A stretch of DNA of 64,000 nt, from contig RSEE01000042.1 of assembly GCA_003971905.1 (NCBI GenBank), positions 248,001-312,000 on the forward strand, written 5' to 3'. Positions 1 through 11,193 of the stretch are shown here, in pieces; the first letter of the stretch is position 1; the number at the start of each line of letters is the position of its first letter. The stretch is from Moniliella sp. 'wahieum' (taxonomy: Eukaryota > Basidiomycota > Moniliellomycetes > Moniliellales > Moniliellaceae). The notes beneath the pieces are model-generated. The model saw nothing but the letters and a program-made list of their open reading frames with translations, did not search any database and was not told the DNA's origin. A program made the position numbers and the translations under genes.

Positions 1-830
1 CGGCGTACCGGTATGCGGTCGACTTTTCCATGGTGTGGTCCAAATTACTGGGGGAACGTGCGTCCCCCTACACAGCCAGCCTACTTAGTCATGTTATTGT
101 TGCAGCTGCAGCGGAGGCGATGGACTTGGAACGCATACAAGGATGTGGGGGACGAGCTCATGGATCGTTTGCACTCTCTCTCGCTCAATCCGAATGGTGC
201 TAATACGACGTTGGATGAGATTGCGAGGGAGTTGCACTCCAACTCACTTTTGTTGCGACAAGAGAATACTAAGCAACTCTATCTCGAGTCGATCTACACT
301 GAATCGGTCGAGGCGGAGCACAATCGCTCAGTCTTTGCTTCTTCCCCTTCGTTGGACGTGGCTCGTCCCCAACTGCAACGGGTCATGGCAACCCGCTTGA
401 ACGCCTCATACCGTCAAACACGTCAAGTCAACACCTCTTTCCGCCCCACCTCTACGAGCACCCCTCCTCGCCCAGCTAAACGGACCATGCGCACCACATT
501 TGACTCGTACTCTGCCGGACCTGGACTCAGCACCTCGATCTCCCCCTCGGCTTCTACACCTGGGCTTGGATTTTCCCCTGCGTCCCCCGCCACCCATGGA
601 GTACCTCGATTCGTGCGCAACGTCCGCAGGCCTTCCTCGATTCGGATGAGGAGGAAGAGGAAGAGGAGGAGGAGGCACCCTTACCAGTAGCCGTATCGAC
701 GGCATCGGGCACCTACGAAGTAGCGGGCGCAGATGGCCAGAAGCTCTTCTTTGGCCAAGGTCCCCTGTCCTTTGACCAAGCTCGTCGTTTGGCCTGGCAG
801 ACGGCCCAGCGAAGTGGCCTCGCTGCCTAA
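1..830 (+). CDS. 3' end of an unrecognised protein with an acidic tail (5' end outside window)
   Basis: Partial gene running in from the left edge. A likely intron lies at 11–105 (GTATGC donor, TTGTTGCAG acceptor). The following exon encodes about 180 residues. First comes a helical region with many Leu, Glu and Asn residues around LLLRQENTKQLYLESIY. A Ser/Thr/Pro-rich basic linker follows (TSTSTPPRPAKRT). Near 640 the reading frame moves by one base; the continuing frame begins FLDSDEEEEEEEE and ends with LAWQTAQRSGLAA and a TAA at 828–830. The coherent acidic tail in the second frame argues that the frame change is a single-base error. I do not recognise the family. The pattern of a coiled segment, disordered linker and acidic tail fits a nuclear or cytoskeletal protein, but that is only a guess. 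Confidence 0.5.
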
Positions 831-1221
831 CATCCTCTTCTGCCCGCTCAACCATGCTCTTTCTACTTCCTCGCATATGTCAGACGTGCACAATACCCCA
901 TAACGGATCTGTTCCTGTGAACGTTTAACGTGCTCAATCCCTACATTTGATTCGGCTCCTTGGCTGGCGGACACCACACAGTATATAAGAAGTGCAACAG
1001 ACAACTGTTGTTATGAAGCGTGGACAATATGGACGAAGGGGGTTCTTGGGTAAGAGCCGAACTGAGGTGAAAGTGCTTGTTCCATATGCGTACACCACAT
1101 ATAAAGTTCTGCAAGACCGAGGCAACGACGGTGTCCATGGGGTTATGGGCTAGATTCGAAGAACAACGGGCTTTCCCCTTAGTGACGATAATGTAAAGGC
1201 TGTCTCGTCCACGACCAAGCA

Positions 1222-1314
1222 GCTCCGATCTTCCAGTGGTTAGGAAGTGGGATTTTGAATAGGCACCTGTCAAGACATCTTCCCGAAACCTGGGTTCGAA
1301 TCCCAGTTGGAGCT
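1222..1314 (+). tRNA. tRNA-Gln(TTG) with a 21-nt intron
   Basis: A full cloverleaf can be drawn by hand. The acceptor GCTCCGA pairs with TTGGAGC, with discriminator T1314. The D arm is TTCC/GGAA, and the anticodon stem TGGGA (1248–1252) pairs with TCCCG (1281–1285). The T arm is CTGGG–TTCGAAT–CCCAG. The loop carries TT-TTG-A, so the anticodon is TTG (1255–1257). An intron of about 21 nt (1259–1279) sits at the canonical 37/38 position. A run of seven T follows as terminator. Confidence 0.85.
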
Positions 1315-1316
1315 TA

Positions 1317-1323
1317 TTTTTTT
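1317..1323 (+). terminator. Pol III terminator of tRNA-Gln
   Basis: Seven consecutive T residues begin three bases after the tRNA discriminator, the usual RNA polymerase III stop. Confidence 0.8.
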
Positions 1324-1505
1324 CTCTTCGAATGTGTGAAGTCACACCCCAGGTCCTGCTTAAAAGTGTAGGAGAGCTGATATATTCCGCTGGCGCGGAA
1401 CCAAAAATAGCAAGAAACGGCCCGCGCCCAACCTCTTACGACGTCGGCTTGCTTCGGCTTATCTGGTTCTGCAACCACCACCACTACCTCCTGCTAGTGC
1501 CGGCG

Positions 1506-2520
1506 ATGAGCGACGAGGTGGAACACCGGGTGATCAATATTGCACTCCTAGTGGCTGACACGCCTCCGCCCAAGGTGACGGAGAAGTTTGGTGACTACAC
1601 CAAGATCTACCCTCGCTTCTTGAACGGCGCGCTAGCCACCATTCCTCGCTTCCGTCACCACTACACTGCCGAGCTCAACATTGTCCCCTTCCATGTGCGT
1701 AATGTGGATGATTACCCTTCCGGGGAGGACCTTGGTGAGGGTAAGTGGGATGCATCATGATCACCGGCTCCGCCTCGAACGCGTACGAAGACAACGAGTG
1801 GACGAACAAGATGGTCAAGTTCATCCAGTATGTGGCTGAGGACCATCCCTTGGTTCGCATTATGGGCATCTGCTGGGGCCACCAAATTGTAGCCCGCGCA
1901 TTTGGGGCCAAGGTCGAATCCAACCCTCTTGGATGGGAGGTCAGTACTCAGTCGATGCTGATCCTTGCTGATTTATACTGACTATCGTTGATCTGCCCAG
2001 TTGGGAGTGTACGATGCCGATTTGACCGCGGAAGGACACGAACTGTTCGATGGTCTGATTGCTGGCAAGCAGCTGCGTTTGCAGCAAGTACACCGGGACA
2101 TTGTGTTGACGTTCCCCCTGATCTGGACGGGGAGGAATTTCTCAATCTGGCCTCGACACCCAAGTGTAAGGTCCAGGGCTTGGCGCTGCGCTACATGACC
2201 GAGGCCCCGCCCCTACCGGGAAAGGCTGGTACGTCAGCGTACATGGCTTTTGACGTGGACGACCACACTCCTTCTTCGGGCCCTGCTCCTGTTCGCTCCC
2301 TCCACATCCTGACCACTCAGGGTCACCCCGAGTTCACCCAGGACCTGGTCGCGCTTCTCGCCAGCAGCAGACGGAGATGGGCAGTGCATCTCGCGAAACG
2401 CTCGCCGAGTTTTTGAGCACTGCCAACAAGCCCGATGACAGTGTGGCCGTCGGTGTCGTCTTCCTTGCCATGCTGGGGTACGAGCCGGCACGCGATGAGG
2501 GTGGTCCCACGTTCTCGTGA
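1506..2520 (+). CDS. Class-I glutamine amidotransferase domain protein (GMP-synthase-like)
   Basis: Cytosolic protein of the GATase-1 family, which hydrolyses glutamine with a Cys-His-Glu triad. The N-terminus has NIALLVADTPPPKV and a variable stretch to about residue 80, then GIMITGSASNAYED. The nucleophile elbow is MGICWGHQ (Cys about 1870), and the catalytic His/Glu are in QGHPEF (about 2321). A 61-nt intron at 1940–2000 separates GWE from LGVYDADL; its GTCAGT donor and CCCAG acceptor keep the frame. Three single-base frame changes are visible: near 1748 in the G-run before GIMITG, near 2116 in the C-run giving TFPPDLDGEEF, and near 2360. After the last, the frame runs to PARDEGGPTFS-TGA. 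Relatives include yeast YLR126C-type proteins, whose amide acceptor is unclear. It lacks the GMP synthase ATPase domain. Confidence 0.8.
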
Positions 2521-3119
2521 GCCCCCACCTGTATCCCTTCGATTATCGTTCAGCCATGCCTGCTGTTCTGATCTAAATGCACATCTTTTCGCATGCAGCC
2601 CTACGTCATGTGTACATGACCGCAAGATCATGGATAGTCTCAAGTTGAGTCCCGTGTTCTGTACTTCATTTCTGTCCTCGATACTTCTTAATCGGGACAC
2701 GAGTCGCACTTTTCAGTTACGCGGCAGAAGTTCGGGGAATACTGAACGATGTTAGCGAGAGGAATGAACGAGAATGTAGTGCACGTACATTTATGCTAGA
2801 GGCGCCAGCGAGCATGGGGAGGCGGGCTGGTCCACTCGTTGAAACGGCGTAAGAACATCTTTGTCATGCCCCCACGCGATGGGATCCCTTGACTGCACGT
2901 TCTTTCGGTGTTCTTGACCCCTGGTGCCTTAGGCATGCACCTTCTGCATTCCCTACGGTCTTGTACCTCGCCCGAGCTTTTGGTAGGGCCGTCTCATTAT
3001 TGCTGCCCGGTGATGCGACATTCCGGAATGGAAGTATATCCACCCAGTCTCCGCAACTCGAGAGATCCCTACACCAAGAGACTCGAGCTACTGAGAATCA
3101 CATACGTGAACGAACTAAA
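2521..3119. other. Intergenic region between convergent genes
   Basis: About 600 bp between the 3' ends of the amidotransferase gene and eIF3h. It is AT-richer than its flanks and no conserved reading frame was seen. It should hold both 3' UTRs and polyadenylation signals. Confidence 0.5.
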
Positions 3120-4383
3120 TCATACAATGAGCTCTCTGAGCAAGTTTTGAGTAGCACCCCTAACGACGAGAGAAGTCCAATCAATGGCACCCGGCTTGAC
3201 AGCGTTGAGCTGCAGCGAGCCCACAGCCGCAATGTCAGCCAGCGTCTTGGCCGCCTCGTCCAACTGACCAAGGAGCAGAACCGAGTTCAAACGAGAAGGT
3301 TGTTGGTTGAGTTTGAAGAGCTTGTTGACGTCCTCCACAGGCAGAGGAGCTTGGCCTTGGGCCTGCCGCGCTGCGTTCTCGGCCGTCTTGCGCTCCAGGT
3401 ACTCTGCCGCACGAGCGCGCTCACGCGTCAACTGCCGCAGTTGGAACCCAATGTTGCCTGCCTCACTCGAGTATTCATCCAGGCTGTCCAGAGTCGTCTC
3501 AAAGCCGTGGTGAGCGTTGGGGTCAGCGCAAGGGTCAAGTTGGTGTTGGGCACATGAGTGTCAAGCGGGACGGATGGGCCACGCAGCAGCTCTTGACGAC
3601 GAAAGCGGCACAGCGCGAGGAGCAGGCTCCGGCACAGTGGAAAGAGTGGAGATGAACGCATCGAGGAATGCCGTGTTGTGCAGCGTCACTGGGATCTCGA
3701 TCAGCACTTTGGAGAAAGTGAGCTCGTGGTCAATCAGGCTTTGCACGCTGAACTTTCCCTCCGTGTAGGCAGCAATAAACTCGGGGGAGAGACGGAAAGC
3801 ACGTATGGCCGTGTTGCCCATGGCGGACTGGGCCAAATCATGGGACACGAGAATGGCCCTACCCGCGCCTGGCGTGCCCGACTTCTCAATCAGGACGACA
3901 CAGCGAAGAGGGCGTCGACGACGGTCGCGTTGAGGAACTGGCCCATAAAGCACACCCACATACAGGCCCACAGGGTTGGCATCGGCGTTAACCTCACGCA
4001 AGTTGCGCACCATGGCCGGAGTACCGCGTAACAAGCTTCTCAACGGCGTTCTCGGGCTCAGCGCCCTCCTCACGATCCGAGTGGGAAGGGAGAGCAGGGA
4101 GCGCAAACCCATTGCTGGCTTCCACCGTGCCCCCGAGGTCAAGACCAAGAAGCCACCGTATGGCGGAAGGGTGTGACTCGCGGCTGTGCCGGACAAGCTT
4201 GCTGAGGGCTAGGCCATCCAGACGGAGGGAAGTGGTGGTCTCCTTGGATGCCTCGTGGAGCTCCCAGGCGGCCTTGTCAAGTTGGCGCAGAGCAGTCTCG
4301 CTGCGCTTGTCAGCCTTCTTCTCCTCGGCCTGCTGCTGGGCAGCAACGGCGGCAGCTGCAGTCTGGGCAAAGGGAATTGCCAT
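3120..4383 (-). CDS. EIF3H: Eukaryotic translation initiation factor 3 subunit H
   Basis: eIF3h is an MPN-domain subunit of the eIF3 complex that scaffolds 40S initiation; its MPN domain lacks the metalloprotease JAMM residues. From MAIPFAQ at 4383, an Ala/Gln/Lys-rich leader is followed by the MPN core: LDGLALSKLVRHSRES, then WLLGLDLGGTVEASNGF, then NLREVNADANPVGLY. The middle part has FSVQSLIDHELTFSKVL and HNTAFLDAF. The C-terminal half carries HGFETTLDSLDEYSSE and a helical stretch ending in LLRELIV-TGA. About four one-base frame changes interrupt the gene, with similarity carrying on each time. Another in-frame ATG upstream cannot be excluded. The gene is divergent from TOA2 (227 bp between start codons), which suggests a shared promoter. 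Confidence 0.88.
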
Positions 4384-4609
4384 CGTCGCGGTCGTCCAGG
4401 TCGTCGAAGTCGGGCGAGTACTCGGGGCTGTCGTATGCGCCAGGCGTGGCAGCGGGCTGGCCGAGGGAAGAAAAAATGGGGAGCAGGGAGGGAGTGGTGT
4501 GCTAGGGTTGCGCCGCGTTCCGCTCGCCAACTTCATTCGCCAGGGGCCATTCGCCATAAAGCGCTGGCACGTTAGCGAGTGGCAACCACCATCCCCTGCC
4601 GGTACCGCC
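4384..4609. promoter_or_regulatory. Divergent promoter of eIF3h and TOA2
   Basis: 226 bp separate the two divergent start codons, so both promoters must lie in or overlap this stretch. No clear TATA box was seen on either strand, which is usual for housekeeping pairs. Confidence 0.55.
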
Positions 4610-5047
4610 ATGGCCTCGAGCTCGTCCAACTCCTCTTACTACGAGCTGTACCGCCGTAGCAGGTACGGCTTGTCCTGTGCTTTCTCTGTTATCTTCTCTG
4701 CTTCCGGCTGACATGATCGCTCTGCCCGGATTGCGCGTCTCTTGTCCGGTAGCATCGGGATCCACCTCACTGATGCGCTGGACGAGCTGATCCAGGCCGG
4801 CTCCATCCCGCCCGTGTTGGCGATGAAGGTCCTGATGCAGTTTGACCGCTCCGTTGCGGAAACTCTGCGCAAGCAAGTCAGAAGCAAGTGCTCTGTCAAG
4901 GGTTACCTCAAGCACTACAACCATTGCTATGAGGTTTGGACGTTGCAGGTGACCAAGGGCAACCTCAAGCTCGACAATGGGGAGCAGATTCCGATCGACA
5001 ATGTGCGTATTGTGGCCTGTAAATTCCCAGAAAACTCGGGCCGTTAA
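4610..5047 (+). CDS. TOA2: Transcription initiation factor IIA small (gamma) subunit
   Basis: TFIIA-gamma binds TBP on the TATA box with the TFIIA large subunit and stabilises the preinitiation complex. Exon 1 (4610–4662) encodes MASSSSNSSYYELYRRS. A 90-nt intron (4663–4752, GTACGG donor, GGTAG acceptor) interrupts a Ser codon. Exon 2 continues IGIHLTDALDELIQAGSI, AMKVLMQFDRSVAE, KGYLKHYNHCYEVWT, then a C-terminal beta-barrel with LDNGEQIPIDNVRIVACK, ending ENSGR-TAA. The predicted protein is about 115 residues, the normal family length, and is one of the few genes here that translates without a frame change. The intron position after the YELYRRS motif is typical for fungal orthologues. Confidence 0.95.
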
Positions 5048-5833
5048 TGTTGGGAGTTCGTTTGGCATCTAGTCCAGCTCCCCTCCGCCTCGTCCTCGTC
5101 TCTCCGACTTCTTTCACGCACCCCTGTGACATGTGTACTTTTAGCGAAATTCGCATCCCTAGGTCTAATCCCACATACTTTGGACCCCTCCTTGCTGCTC
5201 AAGTGGGTCCACTCAGCTGCTCCACCGAGTCGGATTGTCTGTCTCTTCACCGGCGACGCTGGATTCTGAATGGGGTTCTTCGAAGGTCACTGTGCGTTAA
5301 GGTCATGAGGGGTTTCAAGCTTCAAGCTGTACGTGAAGCAGCATGCAGCGTGAACCTGGACCAATGTAGTAGAGCATGACGTGCACGATGGGAGTGACGT
5401 GTTCAGCCCCAGCGCTCATCGAGCACATCTCGAACCGGGGTGTCGATGAGATCGATCGTAGCCGGCAGGTTTGGATGTGAGCCGGATTGAATGCCGGAGC
5501 TTGGTAGGTGGTAGTGTATGGGGGAGACCCATAAACGCAAGGAACGACGTATCCACCAGCCTAGTGGACCCAGTATGGATCTTAAAGCTTAACCCATAGC
5601 GGTGGCCATGATGTATCGATGATGGAAGCTGGATGGTGGTGGCTATTGGCAAAGGCTGTGGCATGTGAACGAGAGTTGATTAATGATTCTGAATGTAGGG
5701 TATAGATGTAGGTACTTAAGAAGTTACATATACACAGGTCTCCTATGCCAGCCGGGCTCACCGTTTGCTGACACAGCTGGGGGCCGTTGTGGCATCGTTT
5801 TTGTGCGTGAAAAAAGTATGCGCTCCATTCCTT

Positions 5834-5853
5834 AGATCTGAGATCTGAGATCT
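5834..5853. repeat. (AGATCTG) tandem array, period 7
   Basis: Three AGATCT palindromes are separated by single G residues at 5834, 5841 and 5848. Confidence 0.9.
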
Positions 5854-5948
5854 CCTGTGGGCCATAGTACTCGGTACGGCCTTTACCAACTGTTGGTTGG
5901 TTTAGTCTAGTTATACTGGTTCCAGTTGCTAGGTGCTGTGGCTACCTG

Positions 5949-5976
5949 AGGCCTGAAGCTTGAAGCTTGAAGGCCT
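5949..5976. repeat. (AAGCTTG) array flanked by AGGCCT
   Basis: AAGCTT occurs at 5956 and 5963 with G spacers. AGGCCT palindromes lie on both sides, so the whole block is nearly self-complementary. Confidence 0.9.
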
Positions 5977-6321
5977 GATATAGGATAGGCCTCATTGCAT
6001 TGACATATTATGTTGCACAGGTTGTACTAATTTGTATGTCAAGCTGGCGCATCCTCATGATGATGCGATAGGTGTACATGTCATCGCGTCATCAGTGTTT
6101 ACACAGTATCCGCCCTAGTGTAGGCCTTGGCCTTACATACAATCATAGCCGAAACGTATCCGATAACCGCCGGTGTCCCTTTCAGGGCGATTGTGGCATG
6201 TGAGCGCCAGGCAGCTAAAGTGTACAAGGTGAACGCACCTTGAAAACTTGACGCTACAGCGAAGCTCGACAACAACAGGGTGCTCACCAGTCGGTGACTG
6301 CCTTCGCCGTAGGTGCTGTTG

Positions 6322-6342
6322 AACGTTGAACGTTGAACGTTG
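6322..6342. repeat. (AACGTTG)3 tandem array
   Basis: Perfect threefold repeat of the palindrome AACGTT plus G at 6322, 6329 and 6336. Confidence 0.95.
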
Positions 6343-6511
6343 ACCGAGCGAAATCTTCGTACTCACAGTGTACATCAATACTGCTTAGGCTGATATGCTG
6401 ATGAGCTTAACGCCAGGGCCTCGGGGCTCATCGATCATCGTTTTCGCCAGCCACACAGCGCGTCACCGGCCTCAACGCACAGCAGTTTGGGTTTGGAGTG
6501 GCACCACGACG

Positions 6512-6581
6512 AAGCTTGAAGCTTGACATGATGTTGACAGAAATTAAACGCATGCGCCTACTTCTTTCAAGCTTCAAGCTT
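6512..6581. repeat. Two (AAGCTT+1) arrays
   Basis: AAGCTT occurs at 6512 and 6519 with a G spacer, and again at 6569 and 6576 with a C spacer. The second pair is the inverted orientation of the first. Confidence 0.85.
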
Positions 6582-7471
6582 CCAGCTTGATTAACGTCAT
6601 TCCGTACTGTTGATCGATGAGACTTGTTTAGTCCTGGCGGTCCCCTCTTCGAGAGTGAAGTCATCACACTGGTGGTGGTGGTGGTCGAAGCCAGCCTACA
6701 GAGGAGCGTAAAGCAGCTGACCACCGCCAGGGGCTATGAGGCTGTGGAACAAGGAAAACAAACGATAAAACAACAGAACTCCTATAGTAGGCCTGAGGCC
6801 TCTGAGGAGAGGGACTGAAGAAGGGACGTTGGCCACGAGCCGCCCGCGATGGCTCAATACGCACGACCCATCTTACCATTTCCCCTCCCTCTCTGATCAG
6901 GCTCGATCCGATCTTGTATCTCATTTGGTTCGCGTTATAGTTGCTATTGCCTTACCTTATGCCTTCACATATGGGGTCTGTATATACGGGAAGCTGCACA
7001 CACACAGAGAGACAGATGTTTGAAACGCTTGGAAAGAGAAGGAATGAAAACATGGGGAGCTGCGGACGGGACAAGAATCGGAACGGCACATTAGATATAC
7101 CGTGAAGTACATGTGTGGCTTACGCGATTGTCAAAAGAGACAGGTAGTGGTACAAGACGAATCAGATGGGAACTGGGACTCAACCAACCCCTACCGCTTG
7201 GGGCAACGACAAGTACGTGGTAGGGGGGGGAGGTTCTGTTTGGCTTTGGAGAACAAAAAGGGCAGGATGGAGCCGGGAAGGTGGTTGGACGGAAGTTCGG
7301 ATGCACCCATAGGGTCGCATAAAAAAAGCACACGTACGATGGAGCTGGAGTAGCAGCTGTGTTCTTGAGAGAAAAGTTGGGTAGACGGAGGCATTTGGAG
7401 CCACGGCTTGAACGGTGTGTAAAGTAGTCCAACAACAGAGGAAAGCAAAGCCAACTTTGGATTCCAACGGA

Positions 7472-8864
7472 TTAGGTCCTGCTGTTCTTCTTACGACGGG
7501 CAGGGCGCGTGGTGTCCACAATCAAATCAATCCACTCGGCCGGGCAGTCCTTCTGCCGGATATGCAGTTTGGCAAAGTGCCGACGAGCATCGTATTTGCG
7601 CGCAAAGGCCTTGTTGCACGACGAAACGGGGCAACAAAGGGACGGGTTGCCTAGGATCATGAACGAGGGCATGCGCGGCAAGGTTGTAGAAACGATTGAA
7701 ACGACGGCCACACTCAGGGCAAATGAAGGTACCAAGTGCGGACCGACCCGTGGCCGGCGGGACCAGGGCCGCCGGAGGGGGGTGTGATGATCATGCACGC
7801 CGGATGGAAGATCAGACGTTGGAAATGCAATGTCGGACTGAGTGCGCCTGTGAAACGTGTTGATCCGAGCAGAAGGATCAACAGGTGAACACGATCGGAA
7901 CTGACGAGCCGAACCGCCCCGGCACAGGTCGAGAGACAAATGGCAGGCACACTCGGCGTGCCACATCCCATTGCCGCCTCGGGCTGAACCGTGTCACAAT
8001 GGGAATGTACAGGGCTCAGTTGCTGTGAGGCGCCGTCGGGGCTACTTCCGATGCTGGTGGGAAAAGGGATTGAAGAAGGAGCGTTGGCCAGTGGTGCTGA
8101 GCCTACATCCAAGTCCAAATCGAAGGGGCTGAAACGGCACAAGGGCCAGCTCGGAAGGAGGCGGAGCCGTGGTAGGTCCGGGGACGTTGTGTTGGGAGCC
8201 AGGGTGTCCAACGGCCAAACAGATGGTACGCCTTCGAGCGCCGATTCACCTTTGGAGCAGAGCTTATTCATGGTATAGTGTCAGTGCAACACGAACGAGA
8301 GTGACGATAGCAGAAAAAAAATGCTTACTGCTGCAGCAGGAGGTCCTTCGATTTCACACTCAGTCCGATCAGGCGTACCGAGTGAAGGGGTGATGGGCTG
8401 GGAAGAGGGGAACGGAGGCAAGTTCGACAGGTCATTCAACCACCCAGAAAGAATTGTGCTTCCCGATCGGATGGGGTAAATCCCGAGTACTGCCCGCTTC
8501 CCGAATCGCTCTCAGGAAAACTGGCTTCAGAACTTGAGTTGAAGAAAGGAGGGGAAGCAAGCAAATCAGGCACGTCCATCAGGCCTCCAGTTGCATCCTC
8601 GGTCGCCAGAGAGGGAGTCGTCGCATCCGCGAGAACTGGCTCGTTCGGGGCCGTCTTGATATGGCCTGGGGTGCAGGTCATGTTAGGGGAGACACAGGAA
8701 GCTGGCAGGTTGAGGCCCAAGGCGGGGAAGAACAAGTAGGCAGACAGATCCGAGAAGGGCAACGCAGCAGTTGCCATGTTGTCGTGAGGGGGGAGGCTGG
8801 TAGCGGTGATTGCTGCAGTGTTGTCGCGGCCGTTTCCTAGGAATGTAGGCATGGCTTTGAACAT
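7472..8864 (-). CDS. C2H2 zinc-finger transcription factor
   Basis: Two C-terminal Cys2-His2 fingers are visible. The first is CPECGRRFNRFYNLAAHALVH (C-x2-C-x12-H-x3-H). The second is CPVSSC followed by NKAFARKYDARRHFAKLH (C-x4-C-x12-H-x4-H). A basic tail, RPARRKKNSRT, ends at 7472. The pair sits at the very C-terminus, as in many fungal DNA-binding regulators. The N-terminal 250 residues are Ser/Pro/Thr-rich and presumably regulatory (DLSAYLFFPALGLNLPAS; SSSEASFPESDSGSGQYSG). An intron of about 80 nt near 8230–8310 has a GTAAGC donor and a CACTGAC-like branch site. Frame changes occur near 8438 and between the two fingers near 7640. Start chosen at ATG 8864; ATG 8852 is also possible. A TATATAAAA box lies about 100 bp upstream. 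The exact target genes cannot be read from sequence. Confidence 0.75.
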
Positions 8865-8966
8865 ATGAGGCCACCCAGAGCTGACTGGGGGTGAGGAGAT
8901 GATGGTCAAGCAAAAGAAGGATGGGTGGAAGTTGCGGGACGATGGAGGGGGGACGACCGAGCCGAA

Positions 8967-8977
8967 GTTTTATATAT
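8967..8977 (-). promoter_or_regulatory. TATA box of the C2H2 gene
   Basis: On the minus strand the sequence reads CATATATAAAAC, about 105 bp upstream of the chosen ATG at 8864. The distance allows a short 5' UTR. Confidence 0.55.
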
Positions 8978-9210
8978 GAGAAGCGAGACGGAGGGGGTGT
9001 CGTTGGGTGTGTGGCCAGCAAAAGGCTGCGCTGGCGCCCTTGCTGTTTGAGTAGCGCTGGCTGTGTTGGCGTTGAGGTTGGAACGTTGACCGCCCAGCTA
9101 CACACGTCAAACCCAAAGCCCTGCACGCCTTTCTCGATCTCTTCGGCTGGGCGCGAGGCGGGTGTGCAAGCTGGGGTGGTGCACACATCAGTCGAGAGCA
9201 TAGCATCGTT

Positions 9211-9243
9211 CATCATGCATCATACATCATACATCATACATCA
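9211..9243. repeat. (CATACAT) array, period 7
   Basis: Three to four copies of CATACAT, preceded by a CATGCAT variant. The period is 7 but this unit is not palindromic. Confidence 0.85.
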
Positions 9244-9392
9244 CCCATCTCCGCTCAGCTCTCACGCGTGACGCTCGTCCATGCATGGCACCCGGCATGT
9301 GGCATGTAGCGCGGTGTATGGCCAGATATCGGTGATTGGTGATCGAGATGATCGATGGCATGAGACGCGTGACTCGTGATGCATGATGTCAG

Positions 9393-9408
9393 CCGGTAAC
9401 CGGTAACC
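9393..9408. repeat. GGTAACC tandem pair around ACCGGT
   Basis: Two GGTAACC units overlap to create a central ACCGGT palindrome, period 7. A looser GGTCAC(C/T) series follows at 9430–9462. Confidence 0.8.
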
Positions 9409-9500
9409 TGAGAGGTCAGCCGGTCTGCTGATCACTGGTCACCGGTCCCAGGTCACTGGTCAGGCTTCAGGCTGAGCTCTGGCGCTGGGGCTGAAATCGG

Positions 9501-9513
9501 AGATCTCAGATCT
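9501..9513. repeat. (AGATCTC) pair
   Basis: AGATCT at 9501 and 9508 with a C spacer. A further CAGATCTG lies at 9525–9532. Confidence 0.85.
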
Positions 9514-11018
9514 CATGTGAGTCTCAGATCTGACAAAATTGAGTTACCGGTTCCGAGACAACCAGTGGGCATGGCCGGCACATGCTGCACAGGCTGCACT
9601 CTCCCGACTTGCGGCCTCCGACCTCCGGGGCCGGATGTGGACCCTCCGCAACCGCGTAACCCCAGCGTATCTTGGTTTTTTCGACGTGGCGTTGCTGAAC
9701 CCAGCACTGCATCTCATATACCCTCCTCTCAGATCTCATCTCGGTCTCATCAGACGTGTAGTGTAGGCAGAAGTTACATGGTACTGACCCCCATGCTGTT
9801 GCTAGAGAAGCAATTGACTTTCGCCAGAAAAGGGTGTCGGTCGCCATCGAGTCGCTACACAGTTCCGTGTTACGCTTTAATGGTCGAGCGCGAGTGGTTG
9901 AATGTTGAATGGTCAGTTGACCATGTAGCTTCTACACTATACACTTCTTGAGGCTGTCCGCGATGCTATGATTCTAACACGAGAGGTAGGACGTGAAAAG
10001 GGCACCGCCCGAGAAGAAAGAAGCAGATATAAATTGATGTGACGTCGTTGACGTGTGACTTCATCGATCATGGGTCATCATGACCGGTGACATGTAACAC
10101 GGTGACGCTTACGACATGTGTGACGGATCAGTGACAAACAAAAATGAGTCTCCGATATACACCCTGCCAACCCCCACCAACGGCAGCGAAACATACGCCC
10201 CCGCCATGAGTATACTGAGTACACACTCCAAACCGATTATTGCTCGTTACTGGACTTCTCAGGAATGACCTCAGTACTCAGTTTGAGTACTAACCACAGC
10301 CGACACGATCCGATTATGCACCTATAGTTAAGGGCGATGCTGTGGTCTGGTGTGCTATGGAGCGTGTGGAGGATATGGGACGAGATGGGGGGACACGTGG
10401 GGGTGAGGCATGATGGTGGACGTACCGAAACTCCACCGAGAGTTAAATGATTACAGTAACCCGCGATCATGCGCATGACATATGTCAAAATGATGTGATA
10501 ACAGATGATGCGATGACAGGTCGATCCTGGAGAGGTCTTAATAGGAAAACGGCAAGGAGCGAATACGGGCATGAGAGTGCTGTGCATACATATCGAAAAA
10601 AGCAATGCAGTGCCGTCGACAAGATGGCCAGACGTGGTGTCTAAAAGTCCCAGGCCATTTCCATCATCATACATTTGTTGTGTTGTTCGAATCGTATGAG
10701 TAGCCCTAATAATTTCCTGTAAGACCGGAGGAACCCAAGGATTGGGTGAAGAACCTCTGGAAATGTAGAGCAATGCAATCGCGATGGTGTGGTTGAGGTC
10801 TAAGCCTTGTGCCACACCTAGAGACAGGGGTTCAGACAGCCTGAGTATACACGTGGAGGCTTCGGAGGACAAATCAGGGGAAGGGTGATGAGGCGCCTTG
10901 GCCTAAGTACGGGACCACGGGTCCCACATTTCCCGCCGGGGTAGTGTAGCGACGCAAGTATCTCCCTTTTATATCGCAGACCCCCTTTTTACTTGACGTA
11001 AGCCGAAGATTATGTGGT

Positions 11019-11040
11019 AAGCGTGCCACCCGGCACGCTT
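11019..11040. repeat. Perfect hairpin, 9-bp stem and ACCC loop
   Basis: AAGCGTGCC pairs exactly with GGCACGCTT across a 4-nt loop. It is one of three perfect hairpins within 215 bp. Confidence 0.8.
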
Positions 11041-11172
11041 GCCGGCGGAATGCGCAGCCCACCCCCCCGCGCGCTCAGCCATGCATATGGGTGATAAAAT
11101 TCCTCCAGCGTGGAATGGTGGCTACGATGGCGACGGGGGAACGGTGGACCGGTGGCTAAGGTGGCGACGGTG

Positions 11173-11193
11173 CACCAAGCACCAAGCACCAAG
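11173..11193. repeat. (CACCAAG)3, period 7
   Basis: Three exact CACCAAG units run directly into the twin-hairpin element that begins at 11192. Confidence 0.9.

Larger units (their letters stand above)
5048..7471. other. 2.4-kb gene-poor, repeat-rich interval
   Basis: No reading frame with recognisable protein similarity. The interval carries several period-7 palindromic arrays (listed separately), short homopurine stretches near 6750 and poly-A/G near 7230. The last few hundred bases should be the 3' UTR of the zinc-finger gene. Confidence 0.5.

Noticed and set aside
10680-10705. GTTCGAATC resembling a tRNA B box
   Set aside because: No matching T stem, D arm or acceptor around it.
10237-10872. 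Minus-strand open frame of 211 codons in the gene desert
   Set aside because: It begins with a non-ATG codon, has no domain or motif, and lies in AT-richer DNA with repeats; length alone is not enough.
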